From Hetaerina americana (lineage: Eukaryota > Arthropoda > Insecta > Odonata > Calopterygidae), in NCBI GenBank assembly GCA_022747635.1, contig JAKTNV010000001.1:43328446-43392445 (forward strand): a stretch of 64,000 nucleotides of DNA, written 5' to 3'. Position numbers and translations under genes: made by a program. Numbering within the stretch: position 1 is the stretch's first letter; every line of letters begins with the position of its first letter. The notes below the pieces were generated by a model. That model saw nothing but the letters and a program-made list of their open reading frames with translations. It was not told where the DNA came from and searched no databases. Of this stretch, positions 38,401-51,736 are shown piece after piece.

Positions 38401-40279
38401 TAACAATGGGTTGATCTAATAATAAGAGGTTTCCCAGAACAGAAAGAAGATTGTTTGGCAAGGAGTCAGTCACTGAGGCATATACTATTCTAAGATTATT
38501 ACAATTCTGACTTGCGAACTAAGACTTCTAACATACGAGTTTCTAACTGCCCCCAATTTTACCTTATAACGCACGTTGATATAAGTTTGTCCGTTCGACA
38601 ACATTTTCGTTAATTTCAAGATAATTTTCAAGTTTTCATTTACCCTACAGAATGCGGAAAAGGAAATTTGGGTAATTGGGTGGGCGAGGCTTAAATTCCT
38701 ACTCGATGCTCTGGCAGCCAAATTCCAAAGGAAATTCAGCATCATCGAAATAGTATTGTGTCTGAATTTTAAAAATCTCTGCTATATGTAGCAATTCATG
38801 CGAAAATCTTATGTTTCGATCTGTCTGCTCGACAGAGAACGTCTCATATCAGAGAGAGATACAATTTTCCTGAAAAGCCGAACCTCTTAGTTGATCCATC
38901 AGGTATAATTTTGGGATGTTTTGAACCTGGCAAATTCTCATATACTAATTAGAGAATGGATGGGTTGGATGCGAGTGAATTAATATATCTATGATTTGAC
39001 TGATTTTTTTTGTTTTCCGATGGATAGCAGTGAAGTATATTTTGAATCAGGAAAATTGGTATTCCGACTAATAGTTATGTCTGAGCTGCTGTTGCAACAA
39101 TTCAACCACCTTCACTTTATATTTTTTAATTACATATGCATAAGCCTCTCCACCTCGAGTCATTTTTGTTTCGCTTTCGTAGGCTGCTTACAGACATTTT
39201 GGCAAAGTCAAAATTCAACTTGATGCGCAATTAGGTGGTGCATCTGCGAAAACTTGAATAGCCCTTACACAAGAAAATGTTTCGAGAATTCTCGCCACAA
39301 ATGAATGTGGGAACTTCTAACGTTAGGAGAGTGGTGGCTGCAAATGTGGGAGGGGACGGAAGGGAAGGAAGCTGCAGGGAGAGATGGATGTCTTGGGGTG
39401 GAGAGCTGCTGTGCGCATATATCGACGACTTGCTTACAGATTACGAAAGAACCAGTTATTACATGCGCTCTTTGGAAGGGAAAAATAACAACCAAGACAC
39501 AGTCCATTACGGAATTCGAGGTCGGCTTCAAAAAAACTGATTCCAGCATTTTAGAATTGACATTTCATTGGGTGGAAGTATTTCCTAAGAATTCTCCGTT
39601 GAAAAAACAATTATATTAATCACCTCAAATGCATTAGTTAAGACAAGTTGGCGAAATAACGCTAGATATTGTGATATCACACGCCTTATCAGCACGTGTG
39701 TGTACTGACTATTATCGTGTGAGGCGAAAACCATATTAGTGTAAGATTTTATCATAAATTTATTCTATAAAGAAATTAAAATCCTTCAGCCCGTTTCAAC
39801 TTGGGCGAGGGTGTTTAAACACGCATGCACCTACAGATAACTTCAAATTCGTATTTTCTGCAAGATCCTCTATAGCAGATGAAACTCTCGAATTAGGTTT
39901 ATCCAAGCTTTGACTACGATTATTTTATGGTCTCTGCCGACACCATTTACCAAAGATGAAAAGCATTCGCAATGAACTAATAACCACAGATTTATGGAAG
40001 AGAAATCTACTAGTGTTTACGCGCGGTTTATTTGGGTTGCAGACGTTGATGTTCACTCCTCACTTGATTTAGGTCGGATTAAGTTATTTCCACACTCTTT
40101 TAAGCTGGAGAGTAAAAGTGCCGTGACTCATTGGCACCCCGCGACACGAATCGCCCGGGGAACTTTTGACGGCCAGCTCGCGCGTGTGCCCACCGTTCAT
40201 GTAAATGTAAATCTCCATATATGCTCATCCCCCTGGCCGACCGGGTACGGGAAGGAGATGGGGCGGCGAGGGAGACTTG
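38401..40279. other. AT-rich intergenic sequence
   Basis: Short open frames on both strands around 39265-39619 (up to 104 codons) overlap one another and have no motif. Nothing else seen. Confidence 0.5.
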
Positions 40280-40450
40280 TTGCGGAACGATAGACCTGGT
40301 GAGAGTGGGGGTGGGAGATGGTTGAGCACGGGAGGGGTAGTGGTCGAGGGGGGGAACGGAGGGAATTCGGAGCGTGGGGGCGGCACGAAAGGGGAGAGAA
40401 GGAGGAGTTGGGGTTGGAGAGAGGGAAGGAAGGAGGAGGGGGACTAAACG
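40280..40450. repeat. G-rich purine tract
   Basis: The + strand is almost pure G and A with many GGGG runs (for example GGTCGAGGGGGGGAACGGAG). A CpG-rich, 71-codon open patch on the minus strand (40473-40688) adjoins it. No gene is supported. Confidence 0.6.
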
Positions 40451-43227
40451 AGCCCTAGGAAAAGCCGCCTCCTCATGGAACTGGTTCTAATTCAACCGAT
40501 CCGAGCCGAGAGAGGGTGGCACGCTGGGTTTCCTCTTTGAAAACCACGAGGCAAAACCACGGTTGAGCATGTGCGCGTGTGCGTTGTCTCTCAAAGCAAG
40601 TCACGTAGGCTCGGCCGCACGTGCGTACAATTCGAGTGTTTTCCGGGGCGTTAAAGGATGAGGATTCGTCCAAGGCGGGAAGCGGCATCTTACTTTTTTT
40701 CTCGAGAGGGCTAGAGAAACGGATAGATGAAGGCCTCGTCCGCTCGCCCTAACGCGCTACCCCATCAATTTTGTAGATGGTAAGTAAGCCCCGCGTCGAT
40801 GTGGTGGCATCGTGAGCTATGTATGCATTCACACTGGGCTCACGGGCTGTGTCCAGATGGTATTGAAACTGTTACTTAACGTGTGATCTCTCTGGTTTCA
40901 TACGTACTCCCTTTTCCGCGACAATTAATAGAATACAATTGCAAATCTCACCGCCAAATGATATGCAATCGTTTACGCATTGCATGTAACCTAATTTACA
41001 ATGGAATTTAAACACAAAACATTAGACACAAAAGTGTAACTAATATCTGTTTACGTTGAAAAACGATGCTCATCTGCAATTTCGCAATATTTAAGTGCAA
41101 GAAAACAAGACTATTTTCTCAATTCTTGATACCAACTCTCAGTTATCTGTGGTTAAATTCTATTTGTTAATTTTTGACAATAATATTGGACAGATAAACG
41201 ACGCATTTTTCTAAATTGTGACATGTTCCTGTGAATAGTTACACCATGCGTATGAGTATTTTGAATTATTAAGGAAGGTAAATTCGCGCGATTTAAACCA
41301 GTGCTATGAAACACATCCTACTGCTGTTCAATAAAATTACGGAAAAATCACTTAGATCAATTGCTCTGTGGATATCAAGTAATGGTAATTTTAATGAGTA
41401 TCTGTCATCCTAAAACGAAGGTTCTAAAACATGTGACTATATAAGTAACATGATATCTTGTGAATGTCCATCAATTTCACTCCTATAGCTCAAATAGAAA
41501 ATAATAAGAGGAATTTTACATTAAAATACTCATTCAAAGATATTATAATAAAATATTAATAATCAAATATAATATCATTATAATTATATTTTAACAATTA
41601 CATTCAAAGGAATATTTAATCAGTGAACGTTTCAGGGATAAGTTTCAGTTTAAACTGAATGAATCTGCCGACTAGCCACAGATGTCCTAATTTTTCTGAA
41701 TTACGTGCCAGTAAATGACATTCACTTCCCCTGTGCCATCATCCAAAAATAAATGCATTCTTATCGCATATACAGTTGCCCTCCGCGGACAGATATCCGT
41801 AACCCGCGCCCCCCAAATTCATACTCGAGGATGAAGGAGCATCAACCAAAAATAATTAAGGTTCATTGCACCCACGCACGGCCGGGATGTGGTCAGCGAC
41901 TCATCCCGTGTCGCACACACGGATGAGATGAATGTCCTGGTTGGAAACGCCGAGTAGAAAACTCGCGGCATTCATGGAGACAAAACTATCTTTCCCACGC
42001 AAATGTAAGGAGAAAGAGGAAGCCTGGGAAGCAGCATTCTTGGAGGCAATAAGCCCCATGAGACGATGGTGGTGATGATGACAATGAGATTACAGATATG
42101 TAACGAAGAGATAAGGAAGGGCAAACAGAGTCAAAAGCGGTGGCACAGTGAACTCTTCCTTAGGAAGAAAGTGAGTGAATGATGGAGAGCGGAAGATTTG
42201 AACAAGGGCAGGGAGCGAGAGTTGAAGGGTATTTTGGAAGTAGAAAGGAAAGGGGCCAAAAGGAATATTCTTCCGGCAACTTCGGGTGCGAGGTATTGCT
42301 TTCGGATGCGAGGATTGTGCACACGTATGTTTACGCTGTGTTCAATGAAGGTGAATCTTTCTTCATATTTCCTCTTCCAGCAAAGACCCTGTGGAAGCAT
42401 AGTACCCGGGCACCCACTGACCTCGTGTTCCTGCGACGCATCCTAAATACCCTTTTGAAACCTTGAAAACAAAACTCTTTTTTACTGAAACTCTACTATG
42501 AATAATGAATGATCTTTTATTTTAAACGTATTCTAGATTTATCAATTGTTCTTTACGAAATTGGACACTTGATTAGGACATGTTTTGTACGATTTTTCGC
42601 AGCGATTTCCTTTGTTTAATATAAACTTTAATTATTCATTTTAATACCTTCTGGCGCAATCGATGTAAAGCCATACATGACTACGAATTATGCAGTACTC
42701 GACACCGGTTTCAAGCCCTTGAGCGTGCCTAACGGATTGAGTTTAATGGGCCAACCTCTGGATAGAGATGATAGCTTTAAATAACGAATAAAAAGTCGCA
42801 GACAATAAGCGAAGCTTGGTTTTTGGGTTAGGAGTCTATCCATGGGTTAGATGGCCTAAAAATAAATTCTAAGACGTGCTCTGAAGGCATCAAACTTAAC
42901 AAGAGGCTGCCACCAGGACGTGGAGGGTGTAGCCGTCTGATTGAATGATGATCAAAACCTTCGATCAACAATGCAACCGTTATTTCACTGCAATCAGACT
43001 ATATATTAAGCACTTATACGACTGCAGTTTTGAAGTGCGGAAAACCACATAATTAATTTCCCGATGAAAGTAAGTTCGCCACTTCTTGTCACTAGTTCCA
43101 ATTAATAATGAACGTGGTAGAATTTTTCGAGCAGATTATTACTGACGAAAACTAGCCCCCAGTTAAAATCTCCTGGCGGAGACTGCCTGAGACCATAGAT
43201 CACTCGAATTTCATATGCATCAATTTA
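40451..43227. other. Intergenic sequence, no supported gene
   Basis: Mostly AT-rich. A 16-bp perfect palindrome (TTCAGTTTAAACTGAA) lies at 41644-41659. GC-richer sequence at 42100-42470 has overlapping open frames of up to 95 codons on both strands with no domain. Confidence 0.5.
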
Positions 43228-45300
43228 ACTTTGGTACCTGGAATGAAATGTCACTTAGAAACTGCGGGTGACTCGAGCATCTGAAAGTGGAAATGTAAAG
43301 AATGGGCCAATATGTTTTAGGGATGAGTGAAACGAACTCACCCGAAAAAGGAGATGTTTGGAGTGGTAGCAGTAGGATAATTGACACGGAATCCGTAAAT
43401 GGAAATCTGGGAGTGGAGAAGAATGCAGCTAGGGGAGTTAAGATATCTCTGCGATACAACGAAAGTATTCTTATGGTGATGAAGGCACAACGAAACCCGC
43501 ATAAACCGTAGAGGCACAAGTTTGCGTACTGAGTGAAGGATGACGGCCATTTGCAGGATGTTTATGATATCAATGAAGTAATGAAAAATGTGAGGGGAAA
43601 ATAAAATGGCATTATATTGGAAGTCAGTGACGCAATCATCGAAGATGACTAAGGGAAAATCAGCAAGATAGCATTCTTTTCTGCAGGAAATAGATTACTG
43701 CAATATTCTGAGCACACAAATCGGGTCAAACAAATACTTTCGAAATCGCATACGAAAGAAAAACATATGGTAGTTGAATGGAGACATAAAAAGACATAAA
43801 ACCGACAACGGAATAGTGAAAAAATAGATTTAGATATCAAAGAAGGAACTATAAAAGCTGCCGAATACACATGAGCCGATGTAAGGAAGAAAAACTAAAG
43901 GAAACAAAACCAAAAATCCAAAGAATAAGAAAAGAGACTAAGCAAAAGGTAAAAACTGCTAAAGGAGAATGGTCGAAGAACCCATGCGTATAATTGCAAC
44001 ATAACCTTAACCATGGGAAAGTTGCTTACAGAGCCTTGAGAGGGCAGTTAAATACAGTGCAGCGGGCGTGCTGGTCGAGATGGCAATGGAGAATTTTTTT
44101 ATTGAAGGTGAAGAATAATTGAATGAAGGAAGCGATTTTTAGAACAACACTTTGACGGAAAAGAGAAAATACTTGAGCATACCGCAGATGATGATTATAA
44201 AGACAGCTCCATATTCAACTCAATTATTGAGGATTAAATATAGTGTAAATTTGACGCTGTAGTGGGGTGCTTACGGAAAAACAAGTCACCAGAAGTCGAA
44301 GAAATACCGTCGGAATCAATTCAAAATCAAGAAATAATATTTAGTCGCAGCTTAACAAACTTATGAATGCTTTTAAAAAGAAGGGCTTTTATAACGAAGG
44401 ATTCTGAGAAGAATGCAATTGCAACAAATAAATTAGAAAATTGATGAAAACGTTTGAACAAGTAGCCTGAATGGATACAGGTATGACAAAATTATCTACT
44501 CAAGAAGGAAGAGGAGAGTATTTTCATGAATACTAATTTGGATTTTAAAGAAGCGGATGACGAATAAAAACAAGAATATTCAAATTGAAACAAACTGACC
44601 CACGTATATATGTAGAGCAGACGGCCATGATTAATGTTAGCATAAGTAGAAGAAGAAGGGTCATGAAACTGTGAGAAGAGAGAGATGAAAAAGTAAAACC
44701 TCGCATGGACAAATTTCAAAGCAGTAAAATAGTATGCAACCGAATTAGAAAGTAAATCCTTTCATAAAACTAGGGACGGTCACTTTTTAAATGGGTGAAT
44801 GAATTGCACTACTTATACGTAACAGTATAATTAAGTTCGGAATAAGCAAGTAGGAAACAACAGAAGAGCTTAATTGAAGAAAGTTTTCCATCAGAAGAAA
44901 CTGGTTATAACGAAAAATAACTCTAGCCATGTTACAAGGTAGTGGTTCACAGAAACCTATCCACGGAGTTATATTTTTCTGCGACAAGGAATTCAGGAGT
45001 GAAGAGAAAATAATTAGAAGCCATAGAAATGTTGAGTTTTCGACGAATGATGAAAATAAAGTGACGTACCGACCAATAACGACGTCCGTTCTAAAGAAGG
45101 ATATGTAGAGAAGTAAATGAAAGATAGTGACGATCAGAGGTAAACTTACTTATTAGAAAACACTTGAAATTAATTTGCGGTAGACTACAGCGTAAATGAA
45201 GAACAGCTATCAAGATGGAAGACGCCAGCTCAAGGAACTACGAAGTAATGAAAAGTATGATAGTTAACAGGATCGCTTCAATGGCAGCTACAAATCAATT
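43228..45300 (+). pseudogene. Non-LTR retrotransposon relic (endonuclease-reverse transcriptase polyprotein)
   Basis: Reading + in one frame from 43230, the peptide starts FGTWNEMSLRN, passes one TGA and one TAA, and continues RMGQYVLGMSETN and DVWSGSSRIID. This is the start of an apurinic-endonuclease-like domain: the TWN block and the LGxSE block with its catalytic Glu. A-rich, many-times-broken sequence follows. At 44253-44327 LRKNKSPEVEEIPSE matches the conserved motif just before the reverse-transcriptase core (usually K-N-K-S-P-G-x-D-G-I). At about 45013-45060 LEAIEMLSFRRMMKIK matches the C-terminal 'EAFEMW..RRM' block downstream of the RT. The whole is about 2 kb with many stops and shifts, and the RT palm motifs are lost. 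It is a dead copy; related active proteins are often mis-annotated as craniofacial development protein 2-like. Confidence 0.75.
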
Positions 45301-45520
45301 CTAGGATTGATAACTTTTGGTGATGATTGATTCAGAGGCGGCGGCTCCGAGGCCAGCCGACCCTCCTTCCACCAAGACAACCACCTTGTTTCGGTAATCC
45401 TCGCCGCCTCTGTCTTCACACGATCCCATATCCTACTCTCTACCTCGCACTCATCCCTCCCGCCTTCCCCTCCCTCTCTCTACAGATGCCTCTTCTTCCG
45501 CTACAACCCGCCAGTCGTTC
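45301..45520. repeat. Pyrimidine-rich tract after the retrotransposon relic
   Basis: A C/T-rich stretch of about 200 bases on the + strand. It is the cause of the 129-codon open frame at 45327-45716, which shows Pro/Leu low complexity and no domain. Confidence 0.5.
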
Positions 45521-48500
45521 GGTTTTGTATTCCGACACAGTCTTCCCGGCCACATTCTTTCAGGTAATGTGTTGTTTTTCAAATGGAGTACTGCTTCGCT
45601 ACATCATCGAGAAGTCTGTGGATGTTTGCTGGAGGCAGGAAATACTTTTATTTTTGGAACGGAACTTTGGCATTATATTAACAAATACATTAAACATTTT
45701 GGGACTTAATTTGTGATTAACTACGCTCCGGACTGTTTCCCTACCTAAAGCATTAATTTCTTATAAAAGTTACGCATATTCGATAACGAAAGGACTAAGC
45801 CCTTCAGATTTTCGAAAAAGAATAAAAATGGCGATAAGTAAATATTGCTATGGTTAGAATCGCAAGCTATTTTACACTTTGAGCAAACACATTTGGAACA
45901 ATCCACTAATTGTTGAATGAAAGTTTTATTCACAGAAAAACACAGCGTGGATTGATCAATGAGTCTTATTCCTGTTTCATCTATCTTTAAAAAAATTCAC
46001 TATGAACAAAACGCATTTGTCATATACCAAAACGAATTAGTTTACCCCATGCTTTATCACCTCCTACATAAATTCCTTTCAGAAAGCGTTATTTTCTCTT
46101 ATCACAAATTAAGTCTAATTTAACCTCAAATTTAATGCCAAAATGTGAACCAGCTCCTAAAGTAAATCAACTGTTTTTGAAACTGCAGTAGCGCATTCAA
46201 AAATCCACGAATGAAAATAAAAGTTATTTTCCTTAGTTCATTAAACATCATTAAATCGTTATTGGGGATAGTGTAAGTTTTGTATTATAATCCACCCTAA
46301 AGAGTTAGCGTAACATATATTAAACAATTCACCTCAAAAATACTAAACACACATTTTTAAACGTCTTAAGGAATTAACCGGCGTAGTTTTAAGGAGGAGG
46401 AGAATCTTCTGCTAAAGATGGCGCTTTAAGATAAAACGCGGGAGCTGAAGTCGTCTCCTACCCACTGAGTGAACATTCGTACCATATACGTGGAGAGAAA
46501 CGGGTGCCAGTTCCTTAAGGGGTGTGGGTTCGACCGGTCAACACTTAAAATGGCGCGCACCTTGCGAAGACAACTCGACTCCCGCCCCTCTCCATTCGCT
46601 CTCTACTTCCTCGTATCCAACGAGGGTGGACGGAAGCGGTTGGTGCAAGTATAAGAATGCCATGATGCGAAAAAACCATAAGTAGGTGACGTAAAAGATC
46701 GTTGCATGTGCCCTTGAAAAATTCGAACTATAAGAGAGTGAGTTCAGGCTTGGTATAAAAATTGTTACTCTTAATGTGGGTTACCAGTGATGAATTAAAA
46801 TAAGTAGTAATAGGATTTTTTCCACTGCCAGCATCTTTATTATCGGTGTTCTCATTTTTTACGCCTTCCTTACCTGAAAGCGAATTACATAACAAATATT
46901 CTCCGTCATTAAAGTATTCATTAGAATATTAGAATTAGTTTATAAAATTCTGATCCGATTCTACAGTCAAGCAGATCCCTATCGAAATTGTCAGCCGAAT
47001 GGAGGACATCGTCAAAACACAACTATATTTGAAAATATGTAAATTGAATGAGTGACCCTCCATTGTGCATCGATTCCTTTTAAAATTTTATGATATATGT
47101 ATGATTCAGCTAAAAGGTTAAAAAATTAGACCTGTAGCTAGACAGAAGTAACTCGCTTCATCGGAATCATTGAATGATATAGTTGCTATTGAGGGTGGCA
47201 TGAATTCCCTTGAGAAAAATGGCGAGACTCGCGTGAACTGCTTGTCATATAGGAAGCGTTCACTGAACGGTATTTTCCCTTTCAAAATTAACGGAGTTAT
47301 TCCAAACTATTGTTGATTCGGGTGTCATAGGGACTCCAGAGAAAAATCAGGGCAGGAAATTGAGTTTTGAGAATGGTAAAGTATTTAATGCTCAAAAAAG
47401 AATGCTGTAAGGCAATAGTGACATTGATTAACAACTGACGTATCGAGTTTCCACGCCGAAACTAATTAACTCTTGATCAACGGGTGCGTACTTTGAATGT
47501 AAACTTTCATGAATTTTCGAACATAAGTGCTGATACGCTTAGTAATCTAGGTAATCAATTTGAACAATGGTGTCAATAACTACATATTTTTTCCAAAAAA
47601 TGACAGATTATTTAATTTGAGAGTTGGTTCAAGAAATGGTAAATGCACGGGTCCGTAAAAAGGTAGTGAAGAATACGAATTTTGAGAGAACGCGTCGGCT
47701 CCGAGTGGCAACAGATCGTTTAGTGTAGTGAGGATCAAAGCTAGGGAGGTGGGTTTCTTAAACTTGCCCTTGGAGGCGTTCAGATGTTTTCCCTGATGTC
47801 ATAAAAGAAAATAGCTCTGCCCAATCAATAACTACTGTTAGGAGAGCAAAATTTGCGGCCACGAATTTCCCTGCTGACGACCCCAATGGCACTCTATTAG
47901 CGCCATTCCAATGTTGGATCGGATTGCCCTTTCTTCATCTTAGCATTCCCACTTCCACATCCGTCATCTCTGACGTAAATCAAATTCCCTAGAGAAATGT
48001 ACACCCAATCGATAGGGATATATTTCCGAATGAACATATGCGGCGACCATCTAATATAATCATCAATAGCAAAAAGAAGAAACAGAATGAGCCTTTTCTC
48101 TAATAGATTAACTACTTTCACCGTTTTCTTCCACTAAAAGTCTTATCTGTGAGCGTGCAACAATGAAATTAGATAACCTGATAATGTTGCTACGAACTTG
48201 GCTCCCATTTCCGTGAACTGTGTTAAGTACAAAATGAATAATGTAGTAAGTCAGTATTCAATACTAAACAAAGACAATTTACTAATCTCAGAGCAGTTTT
48301 TCCCATGTTGCTCTCAAAAACGTTTTCTTGTAATTATTTTCATCGCATTAGTTAGTGTAATGTCGCACCCTTATATAACTTTAGCGCAATATATGAAAGG
48401 CATATAGATATTCTGAAAAAGGAATTACAAAACTTCGCTTTCATAACCGGGAACTATTCCGTGTAAAAACTAATGAACCATGGACACCACTTTTTTGTGC

Positions 48501-48727
48501 GGAACTTCGCCCAAAAGTTACATGGAATATATTGAAAACCGATACTAAATGAACACACAGAGAACGAAGCATGTCGCGTCCATTTAGAGTCCACACAAAA
48601 TGGATTACGTCAGTGGTTATGTTAAACTATTCGAATCATTCCATTCAGTCTGCTTTCGAACTCTTCCGCTCGCAAAAGACTGCTCCGCTCCTCTCCCTTC
48701 ACGGACATCCAAACCAGTTTCAAACGA
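45521..48727. other. AT-rich intergenic sequence
   Basis: No gene, RNA or clear repeat recognised. Confidence 0.5.
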
Positions 48728-48878
48728 TGACGTCATTCGGTTCGCACTTCTTTTTAATTTTGAACGCGCCATCATGAAAAGAACAAAAAATATCTTCAAA
48801 ACCCTTGGAAAGTCGGTACATATCATATATCCCATATAAGAAAATACCTACTACCTAACCATAACAGAACTGACGTCA
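48728..48878. promoter_or_regulatory. Two CRE palindromes upstream of the aquaporin gene
   Basis: Perfect TGACGTCA sites lie at 48728-48735 and 48871-48878. Between them is a weak TATA-like CCATATAAG (about 48831-48839). The sites are about 3 kb upstream of the aquaporin start codon. CREB/ATF proteins bind this octamer. A role here is inference. Confidence 0.3.
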
Positions 48879-51430
48879 TTGATACGTCTGCTTCGATTTA
48901 ATCAGCAAGGAATAGCTCTCACATACAAAATTTGATACATATAATGTATTAAAAAGTTTTTCAAAATTTCCGGGTGAATTTCACTCTCCATAAGTCCATA
49001 CTTCATTTTAATCATTGGATTATCACGATAGGAATGACTTTTTGAAGTTTACAACATGCTCTACGAAAAATTTCATCTTTCATTTTATCTTCATTTCATA
49101 ACCAGTTACTTAGCTAGCTGATATATTATTATCCTGATAATGGCGAAGACATTAAAAAGAATAAATGTAATTGTCTACTCCTTGGTAAATGCATGCACTT
49201 ATTTGGAGTTGCGAAGACTGGAATCTATGTAATACATTCACCCTTGTATCTTATTAAGACTGAAAAGATGAGAAAGGTAAAATTTACAAATCATAGGAGG
49301 TTTCCATGTAGCAGATTTCGGCCATATTGTGATCTGCTGGGATAAAGGATTGCAACTATTTTTTTGCTGTGCTTAACATTTTAAAATAAAACGCTATAGT
49401 AAAAATTCATTAAAAATTGTGCGTCATTTTAAAAATTATTTTACCATTAGTGCCAATATATTACTAATTAATGTACGTCATTTAACTAGCTGTTTGCATA
49501 TTTTAAAATTTTGTTTACAACATAAAAGTTCCTCAATTATTCTGCGACTGAGTAGGTGTATTACGTTTTTCAAAATAATATTAGAGTAGTTAATTAATTC
49601 CGGCTATAAAGTAGAATTGATTTATGTGAGATATCCACATAGAAACCTTAACACTGCACCGTAGCATCCTGTTTGAAAATTCCACAAGATTATTTAATAT
49701 GTGCTACTAGCGTCAGCAGCTACGCAAATCACTCACCAGGATAACTTAGCTATCAGTTTTCAGATTATCGCTTATTCGAAGAATGGATGGATTGAATTGT
49801 GGAAAAAAATTACGACTGGAATATAAACGCAAGGCCGTCTAGCTTTCATTTCAAATGGTCCATGGTTTCATGCCAGCTACCGAGCCTGGGAATCAGTGCT
49901 CAATAGGATGTCACTTAATCGTTGGACGGAGAAAAGTTTCCAGCTTCTATTGTGTGAGCTTTGAAAGGCTGACCATGGGTTCCAGCACCCTCAAAGGTGC
50001 TCTCGCTACTGACGGAGAATGGATGAAAAGATTCATTTTCAAGCAATCATTGTGGCTGTGTCAAGTGGGCGAGAGGCGATCTGCATTGAGATTGAGAGAA
50101 AGGGATTGTGCCGGAGTGTCCTGCGGTAATTTCTAATGAAGTCAACGAGCTTCTTCCTCCTTGGGGGACGCTTGAGTCAGTCCGCGGCTCTCATCCTTGT
50201 GCCTCCACATGGAATCGTGACTGAGTAATTGTCACATTGAGTGCGTGGAGTGGAGATAGCTTTGGTCATGAAATGGGCAAGCGTTTACCTTTAATACTGC
50301 CCGCATTCCACCACTTGTTAAACAGGAATGCATAATCCAATCGTTAAGTGCGCCATGAGAATTCATTTTCATTAATATTAACACTTCAACTAAATTTGAT
50401 TCAAGGACTTTTATGTCCTTGAATGAGGGGGAGTAGGATTTTCTCAAAGGGAACGTGGAGTTGGTACTCATAAGCCTATTCAAGGACAATGCATTTCAGC
50501 TTATAACTCAATAGTTCGTCTTAAGGGTTGCCTCAATAATAATAATAGGACTCAAAATGATTTGATTTTAAACCTCTTTAAGTGAGACCAGCTTTAAGGT
50601 AATGGACCGGAAAAAAACAGGATATCTTGAGATAAGTACAAACGAATCCGAAGATTACTTACGAATGAAAGGGAGAAATAACTTTTAATGATTCTTTTGC
50701 CTTTCCCTTCAAACAAAGACATCATTGGAAGTACGCATGGAGAATCAATATTCGTGCTTTCATCGCTGAAAACTGTTAAAGGCGAAAACAGTTTGCTCAG
50801 AGGCTCCACAATCCAATCTAGTCTTAATGCATGGAGATAATTGTCTATCGTTTTATTTCTCAAGTGGAGCAAGTAAAGCTTTTGGAGTAGGCGCCCAATT
50901 ATCTAGAACGTCTTTCATTAAGCGGGTGCGACGTTGTACAAATTAAGGAAAACTAATTCTCAGTTAATTATTTCTAAATTATGTACCAGGACTGTTATAA
51001 CTGCATTAGTTCAATGATAACTCAAATTTGCGTATCATTTCAAATATATGCAGCATTTAGAGATTGCTATTGATAATTTTAATAACTTTATATGGTCACT
51101 TTTATCATTGTAGATGTCATGTAACCTGTTATTGTAAGTCTTTACAATTATCTTTCAATAGAAAACTGAAATACCAAATCATATTTTACATTCGTGGTAT
51201 ATTTATTACATAATTGTTAAAGAAGTTAAGAGCTTGTGGAATAGCTTAACTTATTCTACAAAGTGACGGCCAATTTCTTTAGTCGGGAAATACATTATCT
51301 TCAATGTCCGCATATTGAATAACGCATTCTTTATACACTGTTTATTATTATACCCACAAACTACGATTACAAATGTGTATATACTGATGGCGTAGAAGCA
51401 CTTTCGAGAGCAATAAAACATTTTCAAATC
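48879..51430. other. Upstream region of the aquaporin gene
   Basis: AT-rich. A 93-codon frame (49855-50136) has no recognisable domain. A 5' untranslated exon of the aquaporin gene may lie here or further upstream, but I cannot locate it. Confidence 0.45.
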
Positions 51431-51620
51431 TTAAATATATATATATATATGTGTGTGTGTGGGTCGCGGTAGTCCAGGGGGTAGAGCGTTGGACTGCTGA
51501 CCGGAGGCCCCCCCCCTTCCCTGATGTGTGAATTTCACACGCCGTGGGGCTTAGTACTAGGTGAACACCTACCAAACCGACTTTCGGGTTGATTACTGTG
51601 CTTATGGTTTTATGTATATG
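51431..51620 (+). repeat. Microsatellite plus tRNA-like SINE
   Basis: An (AT)n run (about 51434-51450) and a (GT)n run (51451-51460) are followed by a tRNA-like head: GGTCGCGGTAGTCCAGGGGG, TAGAGCGTTGGACTGCTGAC and GGAGGCCC. This has a good A box (TAGTCCAGGGGG) and an anticodon-arm-like stem. The downstream part lacks a clear B box. It ends in a T/ATG-rich tail (about 51605-51640), less than 120 bases before the aquaporin start codon. Confidence 0.55.
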
Positions 51621-51680
51621 TATGTGTATTTGAGTGTAAGATGCTACAAGGTAATGGTTATCTAATTCTATGGCTCTTCT

Positions 51681-51736
51681 TTATAAACAGCTTCAGCATT
51701 CAAAGCCGCAATCGCCAGTTTCTCACTTGAATCAAA
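51681..51736 (+). other. Probable 3' splice site and 5' UTR of the aquaporin gene
   Basis: TTCTTTATAAACAG ends at 51690, a pyrimidine-flanked AG acceptor. The 46 bases from 51691 to the ATG would then be 5' UTR. An in-frame TGA at 51728-51730 closes the frame upstream, so the ATG at 51737 is the first possible start in this exon. Confidence 0.45.
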
